Below are positions 26,775 through 35,024 of a stretch of DNA of 64,000 nt, piece after piece (the first letter of the stretch is position 1; every line of letters starts with the position of its first letter). This DNA comes from Mycolicibacterium fortuitum subsp. fortuitum (lineage in GTDB: Bacteria > Actinomycetota > Actinomycetes > Mycobacteriales > Mycobacteriaceae): assembly GCF_022179545.1 (NCBI RefSeq), contig NZ_AP025518.1, forward strand, positions 4,774,001 to 4,838,000, in the 5' to 3' direction. The position numbers and the translations under genes are program-made. A model generated the notes under the pieces. The model saw only the letters and a program-made list of their open reading frames with translations. It was not told where the DNA came from and made no database searches.

Positions 26775-27416
26775 TCACTGGCGATTACGCCGTTCCAGCG
26801 TCGAGGCGAACACCGCGGCCTGAGTGCGGCGTTCCATGCCGAGCTTGGCCAGCAATCGCGACACGTAGTTCTTGACCGTCTTCTCGGCGAGGAACATCCG
26901 GGCCGCGATCTGCCGGTTGGTCAACCCCTCCGCCAACAGATCCAGCAGCACCCGCTCTTGCTGGGTCAGCCCGGCCAACGGGTCGGAACGCTCGGCATCC
27001 CCGCGCAGCTTGGCCATCAGCGCGGTGGCGGCGCGATTGTCCAGCAGCGACTTGCCCGCCCCGACATCCTTGATGGCCTGGGCCAGCTCCATGCCCTTGA
27101 TGTCCTTGACCACATACCCGCTGGCGCCGGCCAGGATGGCGTCCAGCATGGCCTCGTCGGAGGTGAACGACGTCAGCATCAGACAGCGCAGATCGGGCAT
27201 GCGCGACAACAGCTCCCGGCACAGCTCGATGCCGTTTCCGTCGGGCAACCGGACATCGAGCACTGCCACGTCGGGCACCAGCGCGGGAACCCGGGCCAGC
27301 GCCTGAGCGACCGAATCGGCCTCACCGATCACGTCCAGCTCCGGGTCCGCGCTGAGCAGGTCGATCAACCCGCGTCGAACCACCTCATGGTCGTCGACCA
27401 GAAAAACTCTGATCAT
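26775..27416 (-). CDS. devR: Response regulator DevR/DosR
   Basis: A 213-residue NarL/LuxR-class regulator. The receiver domain (1-120) has Asp8-Asp9, phosphorylation site Asp54 in VLDVRLPDG, and Lys in VVKDIKG. The C-terminal HTH (about 145-210) contains [43 protein letters not shown], the DosR DNA-recognition helix with the KTVKNY residues. It should be phosphorylated by DevS and activate the dormancy regulon, including this locus. Its start lies 10 bases after the USP gene stop on the same strand. Confidence 0.94.
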   Translation of the reverse strand: MIRVFLVDDHEVVRRGLIDLLSADPELDVIGEADSVAQALARVPALVPDVAVLDVRLPDGNGIELCRELLSRMPDLRCLMLTSFTSDEAMLDAILAGASGYVVKDIKGMELAQAIKDVGAGKSLLDNRAATALMAKLRGDAERSDPLAGLTQQERVLLDLLAEGLTNRQIAARMFLAEKTVKNYVSRLLAKLGMERRTQAAVFASTLERRNRQ

Positions 27417-27426
27417 TCCCCGAGTC

Positions 27427-27885
27427 TCACAACCGGTGGCGCCGATCGCAAGTGATCAACGCGCACCCCGAGCGCTCCAACGCCGTTTGCAGCCCCGCCG
27501 CATCCGGGTGGTCGGCACCGAGCACCAGCAGCTGGACCGATTCGGGATGTGCGGTCAGGTATTCCGCCGCGCTGTCGTAGCCGTCGATGCTCTGCACGTC
27601 GAGGTCCGGCGAGCGCTTGAGCGCACGGGCGAGGCGCCGCTCAAGTTGTGCCTGCGACAACCGGTCCCGTTCGGCGACGGCGCTCGCGTCGTACATCTCC
27701 CGGTGCCGAGGTCCCCAGGTGGTGAGCACCCGCAGCGGGGCACCGCGTCGCACCGCCTCCTCGATCGCGACGTGCAGGGCGTCGTTGCTGGCGGTGCGGC
27801 CGTCGGCTTCGACAACGACGGCCGCACCAGCGGCGGTGGCAGCGGAGGAAGAGGCGGGTGCGATCAGGGTGTCGGTCATGGTCAT
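27427..27885 (-). CDS. Universal stress protein-like protein (Rv3134c-like)
   Basis: A 152-residue Usp-domain protein: [41 protein letters not shown] at the N-terminus, and [32 protein letters not shown] at the end. The ATP-binding glycine motif of canonical Usp proteins is degenerate. In M. tuberculosis a Usp gene (Rv3134c) is the first gene of the devRS operon. Here it lies between a nitroreductase gene 14 bases upstream and devR 10 bases downstream. The role in dormancy signalling is inferred from context only. Confidence 0.82.
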   Translation of the reverse strand: MTMTDTLIAPASSSAATAAGAAVVVEADGRTASNDALHVAIEEAVRRGAPLRVLTTWGPRHREMYDASAVAERDRLSQAQLERRLARALKRSPDLDVQSIDGYDSAAEYLTAHPESVQLLVLGADHPDAAGLQTALERSGCALITCDRRHRL

Positions 27886-27899
27886 CTCCTTTTCGACGG

Positions 27900-28883
27900 T
27901 CAGGATTCGAAGGTCATGAACGTCTCGACGGCGCGGCGCGGGGTAGGTGGCGGCGTTTCCGTGAGGGACGGGGCGATGCCGATCCGGACCAGCAGCTGCG
28001 GGCAGGCGTCGCGGCCGATCAGGGTGCCGATGATGTCGCGGCTGGCGTGCAGTTCAGTCACATGGCTGACCGGGCAGGTGGCCAGTCCAGACATCGTGCA
28101 TTCCAGCAACAGCGCCGAAAGCGCCTCGCCGGCATCGAGTGCATCGGCCCGGCTGTAACCGTCGGTGGACAGCACCACCAGGGTGGCCGCGTCGTCGCCG
28201 ACGGTGGGGCGCCGTTCGTTGTGCGCGGTCACGGGGAAGGTGCGTGCCACGGCGACCCGCTCGCTTTCGGCAGCCGATACCAGCGAGCTCTGCGGAATGC
28301 CGTCTTCGGTCGCGAAAGGTGTTGTCCACCAAGTAAGTTCGGCATGATAGCCGGAATCGTAGAGCCGTAGCGATTCGGTCAGCTCAGCGGCTTCCGCCAC
28401 CTGGGCGCGCATCTCCTCGGCCAGTACGTCGAGGTGTACCGGACCGTCGCCGAGGCGCGTCCGCAGCAGCACCTCGAAGGCATCCCAGTCGGCGTATGCG
28501 GCCATGGGCAGCCGGTCGGTGTGCCGAGCCAGGATGGCGTCGGCACGGCGACGGTGGGCATCGGTCACGAAGTCCATCGGCGAGAACTGCAGCGTCGCCA
28601 GGTGATCGGGATCGTTCGGGTTCGGGAAGCGCTCGACGCTGGTGGCCCATCCGGCCGCGGCCATCGCGACCCTCAGATGGTCGAGCAACACCCCGCAGCT
28701 GATGATCGCCTCACGCGACGAGCGATCGGTGGCGCTCACCACCCGCCGTGGGTCGAGGTGCAGGTGCACTCCCCTGCTGTCGACCACCAGCCGCCACGGC
28801 TGGGTGTTGTGCAATGACGGCGCACGCGATGCCAGCTGCACCGCATGGGTGAGAGTCGCTGAATCGAACATCGTCTCGGGCAT
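27900..28883 (-). CDS. Acg-family nitroreductase-like protein (Rv3131-like)
   Basis: A 327-residue protein with the duplicated nitroreductase fold of mycobacterial Acg proteins. LTHAVQLASRAPSLHNTQPWRLVV is the first domain start, and RLYDSGYHAELTWWTTPFATEDGIPQSSL and the C-terminal LASLHA-like region (TELHASRDIIGTLIG, ACPQLLVRIGIAPSLTETPPPTPRRAVETFM) complete it. Acg proteins bind flavin yet lack normal nitroreductase activity and may sequester FMN. It is the first gene of a DosR-box-controlled operon with the USP gene and devR. The start is the ATG at 28883, and the operator is centred about 42 bases upstream. Confidence 0.87.
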   Translation of the reverse strand: MPETMFDSATLTHAVQLASRAPSLHNTQPWRLVVDSRGVHLHLDPRRVVSATDRSSREAIISCGVLLDHLRVAMAAAGWATSVERFPNPNDPDHLATLQFSPMDFVTDAHRRRADAILARHTDRLPMAAYADWDAFEVLLRTRLGDGPVHLDVLAEEMRAQVAEAAELTESLRLYDSGYHAELTWWTTPFATEDGIPQSSLVSAAESERVAVARTFPVTAHNERRPTVGDDAATLVVLSTDGYSRADALDAGEALSALLLECTMSGLATCPVSHVTELHASRDIIGTLIGRDACPQLLVRIGIAPSLTETPPPTPRRAVETFMTFES

Positions 28884-28915
28884 GCTTCAAGCCTCGTCGT
28901 GCCCGGGCTCGTCGG

Positions 28916-28935
28916 TTAGGGTCTTTGGTCCTCAA
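28916..28935. promoter_or_regulatory. DosR/DevR box upstream of the nitroreductase-USP-devR operon
   Basis: TTAGGGTCTTTGGTCCTCAA matches the DosR consensus TTSGGGACTWWAGTCCCSAA in outer and core positions. Centred about 42 bases upstream of the nitroreductase ATG, it is well placed for activation at a leaderless promoter. It predicts autoregulation of devR. Confidence 0.8.
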
Positions 28936-28960
28936 CTCGACGCGATGTGCATCTCAATCG

Positions 28961-29845
28961 TCACGCACCGTTGTTGGGGCCACCCGAGTTGGCCCCTGGG
29001 ATGTCGGCGATCGGGAAGTTCGGCATCGGTGCGGGCGACGGGGTCGCAGGCAGTGACGGGATCTCGGCGGGAGGAATGTCCTTGAGCGCCTCGGCCGGCG
29101 GCACAGGCGGACCGTTCTCCCGGCTGCCGTAGGTCGAACCGGGCTCACGCTCGCCGAGCATGTGGCTGACGGTCACCAGGTGATAGCCGTTGGCCTTGAG
29201 CACCGGGATGAACTGGTACACCAGGTCCACGGTCGACGAATACGTGTCGTGAAAAAGCACCACCGAGTTCGGCTTGATCTGCGTCATCAGCATGTAGCGC
29301 GTGGCGGCGATGTTGGCGTCGTTGGCCCAGTCGAACGGGATGACGTCCCAGTTGATATCGGCCAATCCCTGTTTGCCTGCCTCGGCCAGCACCTGGTCGT
29401 TGATCAAACCGCCGGCAGTGCGCACGAGCTTCGGCCGGTGCCCCGTGGCCTTCTCGATGGCGTCGTTGGCCTTGCTGAACTGCGCGGGGATCTCCTCGGG
29501 GGGAATGGTCGTCATGTTGGGGTGCTCCCAGGTGTGGCTGCCCAGTTCCATCCCCGCCTCGACCACCCGCTTGGCGCCCTCGGGATTAGCCGCGACCTTG
29601 TTGCCGATCTCGAAGAAGGTGGCCTTGGCGTCGTTGTCCTTGAGGATCTGCAGCAGCCGGTCGGTGTACGGCCCGGGGCCGTCGTCGAAGGTCAGCGCGA
29701 CACACTTTTCCTTCGAGCAATCCACGTCGTCGGGGCCGTCGCGGTAGATGTGGCCGGTGAGCGCCCCCACCACCACGACCACGACAGCGGCGGTCACGCC
29801 GATGGAGGTCCACCGCCACGCCTGATTGTTAGGGAGCCTCGCCAC
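28961..29845 (-). CDS. Polysaccharide deacetylase (NodB domain, Rv1096-like)
   Basis: A 294-residue secreted or membrane-anchored deacetylase. Residues 1-35 hold a hydrophobic anchor (WTSIGVTAAVVVVVVGALTG). The NodB domain follows with TFDDGPGPYT (catalytic Asp and metal Asp), GSHTWEHPNM (His-x3-His metal site), LVRTAGG and the VVLFHDTYSSTVDL His motif. The C-terminus is proline-rich with PAEIPSLPATPSPAPMP. It probably removes acetyl groups from peptidoglycan N-acetylglucosamine or a related glycan. It lies between the DosR box region and phoH2. Confidence 0.9.
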   Translation of the reverse strand: MARLPNNQAWRWTSIGVTAAVVVVVVGALTGHIYRDGPDDVDCSKEKCVALTFDDGPGPYTDRLLQILKDNDAKATFFEIGNKVAANPEGAKRVVEAGMELGSHTWEHPNMTTIPPEEIPAQFSKANDAIEKATGHRPKLVRTAGGLINDQVLAEAGKQGLADINWDVIPFDWANDANIAATRYMLMTQIKPNSVVLFHDTYSSTVDLVYQFIPVLKANGYHLVTVSHMLGEREPGSTYGSRENGPPVPPAEALKDIPPAEIPSLPATPSPAPMPNFPIADIPGANSGGPNNGA

Positions 29846-29867
29846 CCCGGCAGCCTACCGGCCCTGC

Positions 29868-29916
29868 GATTTGGGTGCGTTTACCGGCGGCGAGCGCCGG
29901 TAAACGCACCCAAATC
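29868..29916. terminator. Perfect 22-bp hairpin after phoH2
   Basis: Arms at 29868-29889 and 29895-29916 are exact reverse complements, with a 5-base loop, GCGAG. It lies 8 bases past the phoH2 stop. No T-run follows on either strand, so it is a strong structural terminator or RNA stabiliser rather than a classical intrinsic terminator. The palindrome also borders the deacetylase gene start (29845). Confidence 0.6.
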
Positions 29917-29924
29917 ACTCTGAC

Positions 29925-31238
29925 TCAGGGCAGAGCGCCGGGGCTGAACTCCTCCAGCATCTCGGTGACCAGCGCTGCGATCGGCGAGCGCTCGCTGCGC
30001 TGCAGCGTGATGTGGGCGAACAGCGGGTGCCCCTTGAGCTTCTCGATCACCGCCGCGACACCGTCGTGGCGGCCGACGCGCAGGTTGTCGCGCTGGGCGA
30101 CGTCGTGGGTGAGAACCACCCGCGAGCCGGCACCCAACCGGGACAGCACGGTCAGCAGCACGTTGCGCTCCAGCGATTGCGCCTCGTCGACGATGACGAA
30201 TGAGTCGTGCAGCGACCGGCCCCGAATGTGGGTCAGCGGAAGCACTTCCAGCATGCCGCGGGAGAGCACCTCTTCCAGCACCGCCGGGCTGGCCAGTCCT
30301 TCGAGGGTGTCGAAGACGGCCTGGGCCCACGGCCCCATCTTCTCGCTCTCGCTGCCCGGTAGGTAGCCGAGATCCTGTCCACCGACGGCGTACAGCGGAC
30401 GGAACACCACGACCTTGCGCTGAGTTCGGCGTTCCAGCACCGCTTCCAGGCCTGCGCACAATGCCAGTGCGGATTTTCCGGTACCGGCTTTTCCACCGAG
30501 TGAGACGATGCCGACGGACTCGTCGAGCAGCAGGTCGAGGGCTACGCGTTGTTCGGCTGACCTTCCCCGGAGGCCGAACACTTCGCGATCACCACGTACC
30601 AGCTGAACCCGTTTCTCGGCGTTGACCCGGCCGAGCGCCGACGAACTGCCACCGAGCAACCGAATTCCGGTGTGGCAAGGCAGATCCCGAGCTTCGGCCA
30701 CATCGATCTCGCCGTCGGCGAAGAGGGTGTCGATATCTTCTGCCGCGACGTCGAGTTCGGTCATGCCGGTCCAACCGGACACGACGACGTCCTGCGCGTG
30801 GTACTCGTCGGCGGCCAGCCCTACCGCGCCGGCCTTGACGCGCAGTGGGATGTCCTTGCTCACCAGCGTGACGTGCTTACCCTCCGCGGCAAGGTTGGCC
30901 GCGCACGCGAGAATCCGGGTGTCGTTGGTCTCGGTGCGGAAGCCGGTAGGCAGCACCGACGGGTCGATGTGATTCAACTCGACCTGTAGCGTGCCGCCTT
31001 CTGCGCCAACAGGAATCGGCTGATCCAGCCGCCCGTGCTCAAGCCGCAGATCATCGAACATCCGTAGCGCCTGCCGGGCGAACCAGCCCAGCTCGTGGTG
31101 ATGCCGTTTGGCCTCCAGCTCGCTGATCACGACCAGCGGGACCACCACTTCATGCTCGGCAAACCGGGTGCATGCCCATGGATCGGACAGCAACACGGAT
31201 GTGTCGAGCACATAGGTACGGACAGGTGAATCAGTCAC
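29925..31238 (-). CDS. phoH2: PhoH2: PIN ribonuclease fused to PhoH ATPase
   Basis: A 437-residue two-domain toxin-like protein. The N-terminal PIN domain starts [13 protein letters not shown] (Asp12), with [11 protein letters not shown] and the [13 protein letters not shown] acidic motif; it cleaves RNA with metal ions. A linker leads to the PhoH domain with Walker [14 protein letters not shown] and Walker B FVIVDEAQ. PhoH2 of mycobacteria is reported as an ATP-dependent RNA-unwinding ribonuclease and toxin of a phoAT-phoH2 pair. The GTG start overlaps the phoAT-like stop (GTGA). The length matches the known family of about 433 residues. Confidence 0.93.
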   Translation of the reverse strand: MTDSPVRTYVLDTSVLLSDPWACTRFAEHEVVVPLVVISELEAKRHHHELGWFARQALRMFDDLRLEHGRLDQPIPVGAEGGTLQVELNHIDPSVLPTGFRTETNDTRILACAANLAAEGKHVTLVSKDIPLRVKAGAVGLAADEYHAQDVVVSGWTGMTELDVAAEDIDTLFADGEIDVAEARDLPCHTGIRLLGGSSSALGRVNAEKRVQLVRGDREVFGLRGRSAEQRVALDLLLDESVGIVSLGGKAGTGKSALALCAGLEAVLERRTQRKVVVFRPLYAVGGQDLGYLPGSESEKMGPWAQAVFDTLEGLASPAVLEEVLSRGMLEVLPLTHIRGRSLHDSFVIVDEAQSLERNVLLTVLSRLGAGSRVVLTHDVAQRDNLRVGRHDGVAAVIEKLKGHPLFAHITLQRSERSPIAALVTEMLEEFSPGALP

Positions 31239-31369
31239 GTGGCGCTCCTAGAACCCGCGCGGCCCCACACGAGTTGCTCGGTGGACACTGCGGCACCAGG
31301 ACCGGAGCCGGTCCTCTCGAGATCTAACCGATCGGTACCGTCCGGACAGCAGAGCATGTCGCTAGCCAT
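31235..31369 (-). CDS. phoAT: phoAT-like antitoxin gene, 44 codons
   Basis: A short open frame of 44 residues beginning [21 protein letters not shown] and ending SRSAT, whose TGA overlaps the phoH2 GTG by four bases. A TAGCGT -10 hexamer lies 8 nt upstream of the ATG at 31369. The known mycobacterial phoAT-phoH2 arrangement is the same, a small gene overlapping the 5' end of phoH2, and I recall it as an antitoxin. The protein has no identifiable domain. Proof of translation is missing, but the exact GTGA overlap, the promoter and the context make it credible. Confidence 0.65.
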   Translation of the reverse strand: MASDMLCCPDGTDRLDLERTGSGPGAAVSTEQLVWGRAGSRSAT

Positions 31370-31377
31370 CGGATTCG

Positions 31378-31383
31378 ACGCTA
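31378..31383 (-). promoter_or_regulatory. -10 element upstream of phoAT-phoH2
   Basis: TAGCGT with 8 nt to the ATG at 31369. It would give a nearly leaderless phoAT-phoH2 mRNA. Confidence 0.45.
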
Positions 31384-31438
31384 CTCCCGCGGTGGCAGGG
31401 TTGCTGTCCGGCGCGCCGCGCGTATGACGCCCGGCGCG

Positions 31439-32266
31439 TTACGTGTTGATGAACTCCTGGAGCTGGGGCTCGTCGGCCAGGCCCCATGCGGTGATCCGAT
31501 CGGCGATGACCTTGGCCAGAGCAGCCTTGTCGAAGATGCCGGCCTCGGCCACCACGGCGACCTTGTCCTGGTAGGCGTCGATGTCGGCGCCGATCACGTC
31601 GAGTTCGCGGGCACGGGCCGCGATGGCCGCCACGGTCTCGTCGCGATGGGTGCCCAGCAGATGCGACACCAGGTTGGCGAAGAACAGCTCGTGACGCTCC
31701 TCGTCGAGGGCGATGCGCTCCATCATCGAGCCCAAGACCGGCTCAGTGATCTGCGCCCGCAGGTTGCGGGTGTACACCGCATGCGCGCGCTCGAAGTACG
31801 CCATGAACACCAGCGTCTCGATCTGGCTGTAGGAATCGGCGCGGTAGCCCTTCATCACGTGCTCGACGCGGACGTCTTCGTTGGCCGTCGGATCGATTTC
31901 GCGGGTGACGACGAGGTAGTTGCGCAGCGCGACGGCGTGCAGATGCTCCTCGGCGGTCCAGCGGCCCAAGAAGCGGCCCCACTTGTCCTCGAGGATGAAG
32001 TGCTCGACGAGCTCGCGGTGGTAGCCCGACAGGTTGTCCTTGGTGATCAGCAGGATCTCCAAGGCGTCGGTGATGGCCTTGGGCAGAGTCACCTGCGACG
32101 GATCCCAGTCCTGTCCACCGAGGAAGGCGAAGTTCTCACCCTGGTCGAACGGCACGTAATCGTGCGCGTACCAGAGGTCCTCGGTATCCAGGTGGCGTCG
32201 CAGCTCGGCCTCGACGACGGGTTCGAGCTCAAGGGTCAGCGCGTTAGCGACAGGTTTCTGTGCCAT
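31439..32266 (-). CDS. desA2: Acyl-ACP desaturase DesA2
   Basis: A 275-residue diiron protein of the soluble stearoyl-ACP desaturase family. Iron ligands are in EEHLHA (second helix) and DEERHELFF (fourth helix), with WYAHDYVPFDQGENFAFLGG and ITKDNLSGYHRELVEHF between them. It corresponds to M. tuberculosis DesA2 (Rv1094), an essential desaturase in mycolic acid biosynthesis, although its exact activity is debated. The ATG at 32266 follows TACAGT by exactly 6 nt, so the transcript is leaderless. The gene lies downstream of a terminator that closes glyA. Confidence 0.92.
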   Translation of the reverse strand: MAQKPVANALTLELEPVVEAELRRHLDTEDLWYAHDYVPFDQGENFAFLGGQDWDPSQVTLPKAITDALEILLITKDNLSGYHRELVEHFILEDKWGRFLGRWTAEEHLHAVALRNYLVVTREIDPTANEDVRVEHVMKGYRADSYSQIETLVFMAYFERAHAVYTRNLRAQITEPVLGSMMERIALDEERHELFFANLVSHLLGTHRDETVAAIAARARELDVIGADIDAYQDKVAVVAEAGIFDKAALAKVIADRITAWGLADEPQLQEFINT

Positions 32267-32272
32267 GCGGTA

Positions 32273-32278
32273 ACTGTA
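32273..32278 (-). promoter_or_regulatory. Leaderless -10 element of desA2
   Basis: TACAGT followed by 6 nt and the ATG at 32266. Confidence 0.6.
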
Positions 32279-32302
32279 ACCCGGGTTTACAGGTTTCCGA
32301 AA

Positions 32303-32333
32303 GTCGGGCCGCCGTGTGTCACAACGGCCCGAC
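32303..32333 (-). terminator. Hairpin terminator after glyA
   Basis: GTCGGGCCG (32303-32311) and CGGCCCGAC (32325-32333) form a 9-bp stem with a 13-base loop, 12 bases past the glyA stop. On the minus strand the hairpin is followed by TTTCGG. It separates glyA from the desA2 promoter. Confidence 0.6.
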
Positions 32334-32344
32334 TCGCAAGGCGA

Positions 32345-33808
32345 TCAGAGGGTGAGGCCCGGGTACAGCGGGTTGGCGTCGAGCAGCTCGGCCGAGGCCG
32401 CGTGCACGCGGTCGGCGGTGCCGTCGGCCAGTTTGTACTTGGCCTTGGAAGTCCCCTCGGGCTGCGTGTTGGACAGCACGTCGACGATCAGCTCGGCCAC
32501 CCGGTCGAAGTCGTCGGCGCCGAATCCGCGGCTGGTCAGCGCCGGGGTGCCCAGCCGGATGCCGCTGGTGTACCAGGCCCCGTTGGGGTCGGCCGGGATG
32601 GCGTTGCGGTTGGTGACGACGCCCGCGTCCAGCAGGGCCGACTCGGCCTGGCGGCCGGTCAGGCCGAACGACCGCACGTCCAGGAGCACCAGGTGGTTGT
32701 CGGTGCCACCGGTGACCAAGCCCGCATCACGCTTGACGAAGCCGTCGGCCAGCGCCTGGGCGTTGTCGGCGACCTGCTGGGCGTAGGCCTGGAACGCCGG
32801 CTGGCGCGCCTCGGCCAGCGCGACGGCCTTGGCCGCCATCACGTGGCTCAGCGGCCCGCCGAGCACCATCGGGCAGCCCTTGTCCACCGCCGGGGCGAAT
32901 TCCTCGGTGGCCAGCACCATGCCGCCACGCGGGCCGCGCAGCGACTTGTGGGTGGTGGTCGTGGTGACGTGGGCGTGCGGCACCGGGTTCTCGTCACCCG
33001 TGAACACCTTGCCGGCCACCAGGCCGGCGAAGTGCGCCATGTCGACCATCAGGGTGGCACCCACCTCGTCGGCGATCTCGCGCATCTTGGCGAAGTTCAC
33101 CCGGCGCGGGTACGCCGAGTAACCGGCGACCAGCACCAACGGCTTGAATTCGCGGGCCGCTGCGGCCACCGCGTCGTAGTCCAGGAAACCCGTCTCGGGG
33201 TTGGTCCCGTAGCTGTGCTGGTGGAACATCTTGCCCGAGATGTTGGGCCGGAAGCCGTGGGTGAGGTGGCCGCCGGCGTCCAGAGACATGCCGAGCAGGC
33301 GCTGGTTGCCGAGCTTGTTGCGCAGCTTCTCCCAGTCGGCCTCGGACAGGTCGTTGACGTGCTTGGCGCCGAGTTCGGCCAGGCCGGGAGCCTCGACCTT
33401 GGTGGCCAGGATGGCCCAGTAGGCAACCAGATTGGCGTCGATGCCGGAGTGCGGCTGGACGTAGGCGTAGGGGGCGCCGAACAGTTCACGGGCATGCTCG
33501 GCGGCCAGCGCCTCGACGGTGTCGACGTTCTGGCAGCCCGCGTAGAAGCGGTGCCCGACGGTGCCTTCGGCGTACTTGTCGGAGAACCACGTGCCCATGG
33601 TCAGCAGCACCGCCGGCGAAGCGTAATTCTCGCTGGCGATCAGCTTGAGCGAATCCCGTTGATCGGCAAGTTCTTTGCGGGTGGCTGCGGCGACACGCGG
33701 CTCGACGGATTCGATGACCTGCAGTGCGGCCGCATACGCGGCGCTTGAGGTCTCGGCGTAATCAGCGCCGGAAGCCGCGGGCAAGGTGGAGGACGAGTCT
33801 GCTGCCAT
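32345..33808 (-). CDS. glyA: Serine hydroxymethyltransferase, long form
   Basis: A 487-residue PLP enzyme converting serine and tetrahydrofolate to glycine and methylene-THF. Family features are [39 protein letters not shown], the PLP lysine in [16 protein letters not shown], and [31 protein letters not shown]. It is about 60 residues longer than the usual 420-430, with an insert ([34 protein letters not shown]) after the HSG motif and a longer N-terminus. The ATG at 33808 follows TAGGCT by 7 nt, so it is leaderless. The position equals Rv1093, which I recall as the short form. Confidence 0.93.
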   Translation of the reverse strand: MAADSSSTLPAASGADYAETSSAAYAAALQVIESVEPRVAAATRKELADQRDSLKLIASENYASPAVLLTMGTWFSDKYAEGTVGHRFYAGCQNVDTVEALAAEHARELFGAPYAYVQPHSGIDANLVAYWAILATKVEAPGLAELGAKHVNDLSEADWEKLRNKLGNQRLLGMSLDAGGHLTHGFRPNISGKMFHQHSYGTNPETGFLDYDAVAAAAREFKPLVLVAGYSAYPRRVNFAKMREIADEVGATLMVDMAHFAGLVAGKVFTGDENPVPHAHVTTTTTHKSLRGPRGGMVLATEEFAPAVDKGCPMVLGGPLSHVMAAKAVALAEARQPAFQAYAQQVADNAQALADGFVKRDAGLVTGGTDNHLVLLDVRSFGLTGRQAESALLDAGVVTNRNAIPADPNGAWYTSGIRLGTPALTSRGFGADDFDRVAELIVDVLSNTQPEGTSKAKYKLADGTADRVHAASAELLDANPLYPGLTL

Positions 33809-33815
33809 GGCTTTT

Positions 33816-33821
33816 AGCCTA
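33816..33821 (-). promoter_or_regulatory. Leaderless -10 element of glyA
   Basis: TAGGCT, 7 nt before the ATG at 33808. Confidence 0.6.
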
Positions 33822-33832
33822 GTCGGAGCGGG

Positions 33833-34366
33833 TCAGCTCGACGGTCCCGGGCCGGGTTGGCCGGCCGGGTAACCGGGGTAGGGATAGGCCGGCGGGTATC
33901 CGGGGTAGGGATAGGGCGGCTGAGTCGGCGGCGGGACAGCGACGCCACGGGTCAGCTTGGTGAGCAACACGAACCAGGCGGCAACCCCGACGATCACCGA
34001 TCCGGCCCACAGCAGATTGCTCGTGGTTTCCATTCGCGGGCCGTCGCCGATCAGCTTCATCAGGACCGACGGGAATGCGCCGGGACTGTCCCCACCGTCG
34101 ACACAGGCGAGCCCGAACACGAACATCGAAGCCCACAGGACTACCTGGGCCCAGGCCTGCCCGGTGGTGACTTCCCCGCCCGGCTGCTTACGCATCAACC
34201 TGCTCGTGAATACCAGGCAAAGTGCCAGCCATGGTGCGGCGAGGACGCCGAACACCACCATCCACCCGAGCTGTACAAACAGGCCCCGGCCGATCACCAT
34301 CCACACCAGCAAGAGCATGTTGAGCGGCGTGGCCAACGCGGGGACGTACAGCCGAAACTCAGACAC
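33833..34366 (-). CDS. Membrane protein with Pro/Tyr-rich C-terminal tail
   Basis: A 177-residue protein I cannot assign to a named family. Four hydrophobic segments are visible (PLNMLLLVWMVIGRGLFVQLGWMVVFGVLAAPWLALCLVF; QVVLWASMFVFGLACV; LLWAGSVIVGVAAWFVLLTK), followed by a repetitive tail of PYPYPGYPPAYPYPGYPAGQP type (about 147-177). Such Pro-Tyr-Gly tails occur in several mycobacterial small membrane proteins. GGAGGG precedes the ATG at 34366. The stop lies 24 bases from the glyA start. Confidence 0.65.
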   Translation of the reverse strand: MSEFRLYVPALATPLNMLLLVWMVIGRGLFVQLGWMVVFGVLAAPWLALCLVFTSRLMRKQPGGEVTTGQAWAQVVLWASMFVFGLACVDGGDSPGAFPSVLMKLIGDGPRMETTSNLLWAGSVIVGVAAWFVLLTKLTRGVAVPPPTQPPYPYPGYPPAYPYPGYPAGQPGPGPSS

Positions 34367-34432
34367 CCTCCGAGCCTAAGCCCGCAATGTCGGCGCGGTG
34401 CGCAGCTCATCGCAGGGGGCGTCGAGGTCAGA

Positions 34433-34759
34433 TCACTTGGTGTGGTTCCAAGCGCCACCGGCCTTGCCGTTGGCATAGCCGCCGCCGGGCCACCCCTTGC
34501 TCCAGTCGTGACCGGCCCAGGCACCACCGGGCCACCCCTTGCTCCAGTCCCAGCCGGCCCACGCGCCACCGGGCCACGGGCTCACGAGGGGAGGCGGCTT
34601 GGGCGGGGCCACCGTCTCGCCGTTCAAGACCACGACGGGATCGGCATCGGCCACCGCGGGTCCGGCCAGCAGCCCGACCAGGCCCATCGAGCCTGCCGCC
34701 ACGACCGCACCGGCCATGCGCTTGACCCGGTTCGATTTCGTGCTCGTTGTTGTAGCCAT
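34433..34759 (-). CDS. Small secreted Trp/Gly-rich protein, paralogue 1
   Basis: A 108-residue protein with a Sec-type signal peptide (NRVKRMAGAVVAAGSMGLVGLLAGPAVA, cleavage near residue 37). A short linker rich in Pro (APPKPPPL) is followed by repeats: SPWPGGAWAGWDWSKG, WPGGAWAGHDWSKG and WPGGGYANGKAGGAWNHTK. The family is unknown to me. Paralogue 2 at 35025-35438 shares the signal peptide and both motif types, so they are a tandem duplication. AAGGGGT precedes the ATG at 34759, and a TAAAAT -10 lies 48 bases further upstream. A structural, metal-binding or cell-envelope role is possible but unproven. Confidence 0.7.
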   Translation of the reverse strand: MATTTSTKSNRVKRMAGAVVAAGSMGLVGLLAGPAVADADPVVVLNGETVAPPKPPPLVSPWPGGAWAGWDWSKGWPGGAWAGHDWSKGWPGGGYANGKAGGAWNHTK

Positions 34760-34806
34760 GTCGACCCCTTGCTGCCGCCCGGTACGTCGCACGATGCTCA
34801 GCAAAT

Positions 34807-34812
34807 ATTTTA
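34807..34812 (-). promoter_or_regulatory. -10 element of secreted Trp/Gly-rich protein 1
   Basis: TAAAAT on the minus strand in an AT-rich spot, giving a leader of about 40 nt with an AAGGGGT ribosome-binding site. Confidence 0.5.
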
Positions 34813-34987
34813 CGCGCGGCCCGGGTGCCCGATCAAGGCACCGATAAGCCGCGAGTCCAGGGCCCGACAATCAGCGAATCAAGGTCAGTGTTTGCCTTTT
34901 CAACTGCGATTCCAGAAAAAAGACCCACTCCAGGCGCAACAAGCCAGTGGGCGCGAGGCCTGAACACCAGAGGCTCATTCAGCAAAT

Positions 34988-35013
34988 CCAGGCGGGCCGA
35001 TCGGCTCGCCTGG
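34988..35013 (-). terminator. Palindromic hairpin after secreted protein 2
   Basis: CCAGGCG (34988-34994) and CGCCTGG (35007-35013) enclose the perfect palindrome GCCGATCGGC (34996-35005). It is 12 bases past the stop of the 35025 gene and probably terminates it. Confidence 0.55.
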
Positions 35014-35024
35014 TTTCGCGGTCG

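Noticed and set aside
31424..33748. Long plus-strand open frame of 774 codons antisense to desA2 and glyA
   Set aside because: It mirrors two well-supported minus-strand genes with clear families and promoters. High GC makes antisense frames long; no protein motifs are present.
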